From the NCBI RefSeq assembly GCF_037975245.1, contig NC_092581.1:15811303-15875302 (forward strand): a stretch of DNA of 64,000 nt, given 5' to 3'. This document shows, piece after piece, positions 52,405 through 64,000 of the stretch (its first letter is position 1; each line of letters opens with the position of its first letter). The notes under the pieces were generated by a model. The model was not told the DNA's origin and searched no databases. It saw only the letters and a list, made by a program, of their open reading frames with translations. The DNA comes from Apostichopus japonicus. Taxonomy: Eukaryota; Echinodermata; Holothuroidea; Aspidochirotida; Stichopodidae. The translations under genes were made by a program, and so were the position numbers.

Positions 52405-53535
52405 TGTGGTGAAATTTGCATTGGGTTTATTAAGCCCGCTCCGTCATCTACATGGCTGGCTGGTGAATGCCAGCTGAACATACACTCTTACATAGCAATC
52501 TCAAATTCACAGGTTGGTTACGCAGGAAAAAATCCATGATCAGCTTTGCAAAGAATTGTGGCGGCATTTAAACAGTTTGCAGAAAATTGTTCAGTTGCTC
52601 AGTTGGAATGAAGTGAACAATTAAACATTTTGCAAAAAAATGTTGAATTGACGAGATACGATAAGTTGTCAAATAAACATTTTGCAGAAAATTGTTCAAT
52701 TGCTCAATTAAAGCAACTGAGCAATCGAACATTTTTCTGATTTTTGATAAGATGTAGTGTTGTTATCTAAACAATTTACTGAAAAATGTCAACTAATGGG
52801 GCAAAGTTTTTCTTATGTTGGTGGCACTTTTAGGCTTCCGTAACAAAGACCCTCCATTGAATATGAACAACTTTAAGTTTGACCTCAACCACGCATTATA
52901 ATGACAAGTGTTTGTATAGAAGCACAGGTGTTCTTGTTGCTCTCTGGGATCTACAACACAGATATACACATACATTAGAACGGTTATTTACTGATTTGTT
53001 GGTAATTTGTGACGCGGGATTCTGTTGCTGTGATTCTGTATGCTGGTATATGTTCAACGGTAAGCAATTATCTTTAACTTGCACACTTTTGGTCCAGTAA
53101 AACTACTTTGTTTGTTTTGCGGTTTTTAAACGGAATTTGGCATGAAGTTATACAGTATCATATTAATAGCTTCTATATACAAAATGCATGCTGATTGTCA
53201 AGTTGTCACAAAGACTACCAGCATACAATAAGCAAGAGAGAATCATCCCAATCGTGTTATGAAAAAGTGTATAGCACGTAAATGGAGTTATTAAAGGTGT
53301 ATACGAGGGGCAGTGTTGGTGTTAACAGGTTATTATGCTGGATCCCTTACAACGTCCATGCGACCATGCATGTAGGTATCATGAATGAACCACTGTTTAA
53401 TTGTAAAGGAATTTCTTTATTAATCTGGCAATGAAGCGGCATGTTTAGCCTACATATCTTTTATAACGGCGATCGTCCACAATGTTAAGGCGTGGATATA
53501 AGGGAGTGGAGGGTGTACAACTCCCCCCCCCCCTC
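52405..53535. other. non-coding stretch, nothing firmly recognised
   Basis: Around 52,550-52,760 the phrase CATTTTGCAGAAAATTGTTCA and variants recur four times with irregular spacing, a diffuse degenerate repeat. Nothing else is recognised. Confidence 0.4.
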
Positions 53536-53540
53536 CACCA

Positions 53541-53908
53541 TTAAAGGGTGTGAAGACTCGCGCAAAAGAAACGTCTAATGCCGTTAATCTGACCTAGTTT
53601 CGAATGAGGTGTAACAGAAGTGTTAGACACAACCATCGATCCCAGAAAATACACACACAGCTTGCTACCGTCGGTAATTAGACACTAGTGTACAGTCAGT
53701 ATGTATATAGCTGCGGTCAATACCCACAGCACAGTTTAAAAACGATACAGCGATGGACATCTCAGGTCCAGCTAATGATAACAAGGTATATGTTTCATTA
53801 CTGTCTGCATTTTGTAGTGACACGAAGAAAACTTCACTTGCAAGCAACAGAAAGTTAACTTTTTCGGATGGCTGCACGCGGTGTGGAGCGAGTCTTCAAT
53901 GCCTTTAA
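53541..53908 (-). mobile_element. TTAA-type MITE, copy 3 (best preserved)
   Basis: A 368-bp element with TTAA at both edges (53541-53544 and 53905-53908). Inverted ends are AAGGGTGTGAAGACTCGC and GCGAGTCTTCAATGCCTT. It is in reverse orientation relative to the copies at 7.5 and 48 kb. It defines the family borders best. Confidence 0.75.
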
Positions 53909-54111
53909 TCCCCATACAGGAATATCATTCTAGTTCCTTGCCTCTTATCTAACCTGTAGCTTCTTTCTATCATAGCGAGGGGTGGGATGACAGATGTTAC
54001 TTCAAGAAGGCTACACTTGATTTCTTGTTTGGTTGGACTGAGGATGGTGGGCGTAATTGGAAAGGAGAATAACAACGTTTCTCAACCCTCCCTGATTATC
54101 TGCGCCATTGC

Positions 54112-54677
54112 CATGGGCGTAGATCAGTCTTGGATAATGGTGGTGACGCGGTATGTTCTCTGATACTATCTAAGCGGAGCGCGACCATGGGTTCGCGCGT
54201 AGCGTACAAGAAATTTGTTGGCAATATACCTCCCATCAGATCGCCGGAAATAACACTTCACAGACCCAATGATGCTCCTAAACCTCCTAAAATTTTAGAT
54301 CTCATGGCTTAGAAATTTAGTTTGGGGGAAATGCATGAGCGTCTGCAGAAAAAAAATCATGGGGCAAATAATCCAAGTAGAATTTTGTATACGATGGGTC
54401 TGGGGTCCTCTCCCAGGAAACGATTATAGACTGCCGCAAATGCGATTTCCGTCCAATATTTAACAACTGTGGATAAATAGGCCTATATTAAAATGTGAAA
54501 TGGTGCATGTCATTTTCAAAATGCTGGATCAAACTGCGCCAAAGTGCAATACAGGGGAATTTGAAATGCAGCGTTTGGTCAAGACAAATTGGATGGGGAC
54601 ACGGTATATCATGTCCCCACCACTGAAAAAGTTGGTGGGGACGCGTCCCGCTGTCCCCACCAGGATCTGCCCCCATG
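54112..54677. mobile_element. hAT-type element just upstream of HAO copy 3
   Basis: The left end CATGGGCGTAGATC and the right end GATCTGCCCCCATG are imperfect inverted repeats. Flanks are GCCATTGC (54104-54111) and GCCTTTGC (54678-54685), an 8-bp duplication with one change. It shares CATGGGCG ends with the 30,320-31,166 element and carries the shared core at 54,167-54,262. It ends 144 bp before the ATG of HAO copy 3. Confidence 0.8.
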
Positions 54678-54820
54678 GCCTTTGCAAAGACGTAAAATGA
54701 TCGTATTATGTGTGCACACATATACAAAAATGTTGTTCATGGAAAACGAGAAATTATCGATTTTCTTTTCTTTTAAAATGGTTCTTATTTTTCAGTCGGC
54801 TTTAATTCACGATTAGCATC

Positions 54821-61129
<6,309 letters not shown>

Positions 61130-61439
61130 AGTGACACACCTTCAGCGAAAAAAAAACTGCAGGACCAGAATTCCAGCATGAAAGAACATGACGTGCGTGT
61201 GTTACAAGACTAATTAATGTTCTATACTCGTCTCTTTCGTAGTATTTGATATATATTGTAAAAGATCAGTTTTGTGTGATAATTACAACAATGCATGCAG
61301 ATGATACAGAACCCAGAGCAATCTGTGACCGGTAGAACAGGTCCAGCTGGAAGGCAGCAGGTTCATCTGTGGCAGTCAAGATTTAACTATGAACGAGTAG
61401 ATTTATCTGTGAGGATAGCAGGTTTAAAGTACTTGCAAC

Positions 61440-62035
61440 TGTTAAAACTCTATGTGTATCTGTGAAAGTCCAGGTTTATCTGTGATAATCCAGATTTATC
61501 TGTGATAGTCCATGTGGTTTGATCTGGTATACCGTAAGTTTATCTGTACTAGTCCAGGTTTATGATATGTGACAGTCCATGTTTATCTGTGATATAACAG
61601 GTTTATCTGTGATAGGCCATGTGGTTTGATCTGTTATACCGTATGTTTATCTGTACTAGTCCAGGTTCATGATTTGTGACAGTCAAAGGTTTATCTGGGA
61701 TATGACAGGTTTATCTGTGATAGGCCATGTGGTTCGATCTGTTATACCGTATGTTTATCTGTACTAGTCCAGGTTTATGATATGTGACAGTCCATGTTTA
61801 TCTGTGATATGACAGGTATATCTGTGATAGGCCATGTGGTGTGATCTGTTATACCGTATGTTTATCTGTACTAGTCCAGGTTTATGATATGTGGCAGTCC
61901 ATGTTTATCTGTGATATGACAGGTATATCTGTGATAGGCCATGGGAGTTCATCTGTTATACTATAAGTGTATGTGTATTAGTCCAGGTTTATCTGTATGA
62001 GTCCAGGTTTATCTGTGATTGTTCAGGTGAGGTTG
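61440..62035. repeat. ~108-bp tandem repeat downstream of HAO copy 3
   Basis: The phrase CCATGTGGTTTGATCTG and variants recur at about 61,513, 61,621, 61,729, 61,835 and 61,942. Each unit contains sub-repeats of the type CAGGTTTATCTGTGATA, suggesting a higher-order array grown from a ~20-bp motif. Confidence 0.85.
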
Positions 62036-62148
62036 CATGATATCATATGTTTATCTGTGTTAGTTTATACTCTAGCGTATAATCCTACTGGGAACATGAC
62101 TTTTTGCGAATCAAGGAATACACATAAACGTAAATATGTGACAGTTTT

Positions 62149-62608
62149 GTATGTATGTATGTATGTATGTATGTATGTATGTATGTATGTATGTATGTAT
62201 GTATGTATGTATGTATGTATGTATGTATGTATGTATGTATGTATGTATGTATGTATGTATGTATGTATGTATGTATGTATGTATGTATGCATGCATGCAT
62301 GCATGCATGCATGCATGCATGCATGCATGTATGTATGTATGTATGTATGTATGTATGTATGTATGTATGTATGTATGTATGTATGTATGTATGTATGTAT
62401 GTATGTATGTATGTATGTATGTATGTATGTATGTATGTATGTATGTATGTATGTATGTATGTATGTATGTATGTATGTATGTATGTATGTATGTATGTAT
62501 GCGTGTATGTATGTATGTATGTATGTATGTATGTATGTATGTATGTATGTATGTATGTATGTATGTATGTATGTATGTATGTATGTATGTATGTATGTAT
62601 GTATGTAT
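62149..62608. repeat. ~460-bp (TATG)n array with an internal (ATGC)n block
   Basis: About 115 tetranucleotide units. Roughly ten consecutive units at 62,287-62,329 read ATGC instead of ATGT, and one unit at 62,501 reads GCGT. Because the period is four bases, all frames on both strands stay open (MYVC and IHTY repeats). The array abuts the 3' end of a SINE (62,610-62,800, minus), so it is the expanded SINE tail. Confidence 0.97.
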
Positions 62609-62609
62609 A

Positions 62610-62800
62610 TATGATCTTCCCGCAAGCAGGAACTCGCGAAAGAAGCCATGGAGGCTTTTTTAGACTCGCAAGCTGACCGAAGCCAATCTCTCGGCACACA
62701 TCCATTTAACGTCCATGTCGGGAAGTTGTTATTGCACAACACCCTTGCCAGACGACACACATTGCTGTCGGCGGGGAATCGAACCGGCCCTTTGTCCTGA
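62610..62800 (-). mobile_element. tRNA-derived SINE, family A copy 2
   Basis: It matches the SINE at 5,345-5,595 through AGGAACTCGCGAA, GCAAGCTGACC and TTTAACGTCCATG. On the minus strand it has box B GGTTCGATTCC (62775-62785) in the tRNA-like head, but box A is degraded. Its 3' tail is continuous with the (CATA)n strand of the neighbouring array. Confidence 0.7.
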
Positions 62801-62904
62801 TATATGTCCTGTCACGGCTAGCTTCTTTCCCTTCACGTGACCCTCCCCTCTTGGGAAAACAAACATTTGTAGTATTTACTTCACAAAATATTCGAACGAG
62901 GTAA

Positions 62905-63005
62905 ATATTTTTGATTTGATTTGATTTATTTGATTTTCCACAGATAATAAATAATACATGTGGAGGGAAGTCCTCTAAAAAGCCAAAGTCTTTAGGCTAG
63001 GTCTA
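62905..63005 (-). mobile_element. possible LINE tail
   Basis: On the minus strand, CTAAAGACTTTGGC and then AGGACTTCCCTCCACATG lead into TTATTTATTATCTGTGGAAAATC and an (AAATC)n tail, as in RTE/CR1-like LINE 3' ends. No coding part is present. Confidence 0.35.
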
Positions 63006-63009
63006 TACC

Positions 63010-64000
63010 TTTCATCTTTTTTCTCAAATTGTATGGGAAATTCATTGTTCATTCAATGTTGAACTCGTATGACCTTTGACCTCCACACAAAACTGCCATT
63101 CGTCAAGAAGTCACTAAAATGGACTGACATAATGTGTCACATTCAGGCGGTATGATGCTTCCAAAAAGTGTGGGGGGGGGGGGCAACAACATCATAGGGG
63201 CACTTTCTCATTCCACAACCACACTCGTTATCCTATAAACCGTTACACACCAGCCATATCACTAAAATAGATATGATGTGTTAGTATGCTAATTGCTATC
63301 AATACTATTTATTGAGATTATTTATTGTTAACCATGCTACAATAAGATATGGGATGCCATTTAAAAAAAAGCATGTACAGACTAAAAAAAAAAAATTCAT
63401 ATAAAATATTAAAATTAACAAAGGCTTAAGATATCCAAAAGACAGTTCTTCATCAAAGGGGCACATTTGTGTAGTAGGGCACATTTGCTGTTTTGGAAAA
63501 AGTGGGGGGGGGGCAAGTGCCCCCGGCTCCTACCCCCTGATCACATTGAAATGACGTTTACTTTCGGATGGATCGGTCTATAGCTTTAATCATTTGTATA
63601 TCTTTTAAGTTCAATTGGCCGTTACATCGGCATCGTTGTTAATGCAATGTCATCACGTGGTGAAGCAAGAGTCTTGGATGTACGTATCATATTTTCCTAT
63701 GCCGACACATTTCGGAATGTGTTCGGTCACCGTGACAACGTGGTGGCCTGTACACCGTATGGCCAAGTATAAAAAGGCATCGTTAAAAAATAAACGGACA
63801 GTTTTGGAAATTGTCGAAATTCGTAACAATTTGTGACCTATATTAGTATTTTACATACCGGAGTACACGGCTTATCTTCATTTAATTTGATTATAGTGCA
63901 GAGTCGTTTCAATCCTCCCACCCCCTCCCCATTCAACTTTTGCAACCAACACAAATGACCCCCTCCCCTTCTTACACCCCCTACACCTGTGCAGGATCGT
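63010..64000. other. non-coding end of the window
   Basis: Poly-G runs at 63,170 and 63,505, the latter followed by GCCCCCGGCTCCTACCCCCTG like the right end of a MITE, but no left end was found. No exon recognised. The frame 63,615-63,836 is unsupported. Confidence 0.35.

Noticed and set aside
61440-62035. CRISPR-like repeat array
   Set aside because: The ~108-bp units are tandem without unique spacers, and the DNA is from an animal; it is a minisatellite.
62065-62760. Open frames of 170-231 codons on both strands with MYVC or IHTY repeats
   Set aside because: They arise because the TATG tetranucleotide has no stop codon in any frame; they are microsatellite artefacts.

Overview
The window is animal nuclear DNA. 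The genes have GT-AG introns and the background is AT-rich. Intergenic and intronic DNA is packed with microsatellites, short inverted-repeat transposons, tRNA-derived SINEs and decayed LINEs. Frequent TAGGCCTA-type words and the repeat content suggest a marine invertebrate deuterostome, most likely an echinoderm; that placement is inference and not proven here.

Region by region: 1-24 kb has no gene I can support. It holds a 7-copy ~152-bp satellite (1.17-2.28 kb), two SINEs/MITEs, a candidate 2.6-kb DNA transposon full of GGTAACTCGCATTAC motifs (8.27-10.85 kb), broken LINEs on both strands (12.9-14.8 kb) and a perfect 84-bp-arm hairpin (18.92-19.10 kb). A glutamine-synthetase-like gene with one intact coding exon lies at 24.49-25.86 kb. 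From 29 to 61 kb there are three paralogous FMN-dependent 2-hydroxyacid oxidase (HAO, glycolate-oxidase family) genes. Copy 1 (29,242-40,332, minus) and copy 3 (54,821-61,129, plus) can each be assembled from eight exons without a break. Copy 2 (44,257-49,146, minus) has seven recognisable exons, an in-frame TGA in exon 4 and no first exon that I can find. Copies 2 and 3 are head to head.

The HAO genes share exon lengths (140, 152, ~271-289, 176-179, 92, 162, 70 and 71 bp) and intron phases, so they arose by segmental duplication. All three end in a peroxisomal PTS1 tripeptide (CKL, CKL, SKL), which fits H2O2-producing 2-hydroxyacid oxidation in peroxisomes. All three also change the family active-site signature S-N-H-G-[AG]-R-Q to S-A-H-G-G-R-Q. 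They carry Phe where glycolate oxidases have the Arg of the L-G-x-R segment, so their substrate may not be glycolate.

The introns between the oxidase exons are a nursery of non-autonomous DNA transposons. Several have intact 8-bp target duplications (hAT type), and some are nested inside one another. At 62 kb a SINE 3' tail has grown into a ~460-bp (TATG)n array.
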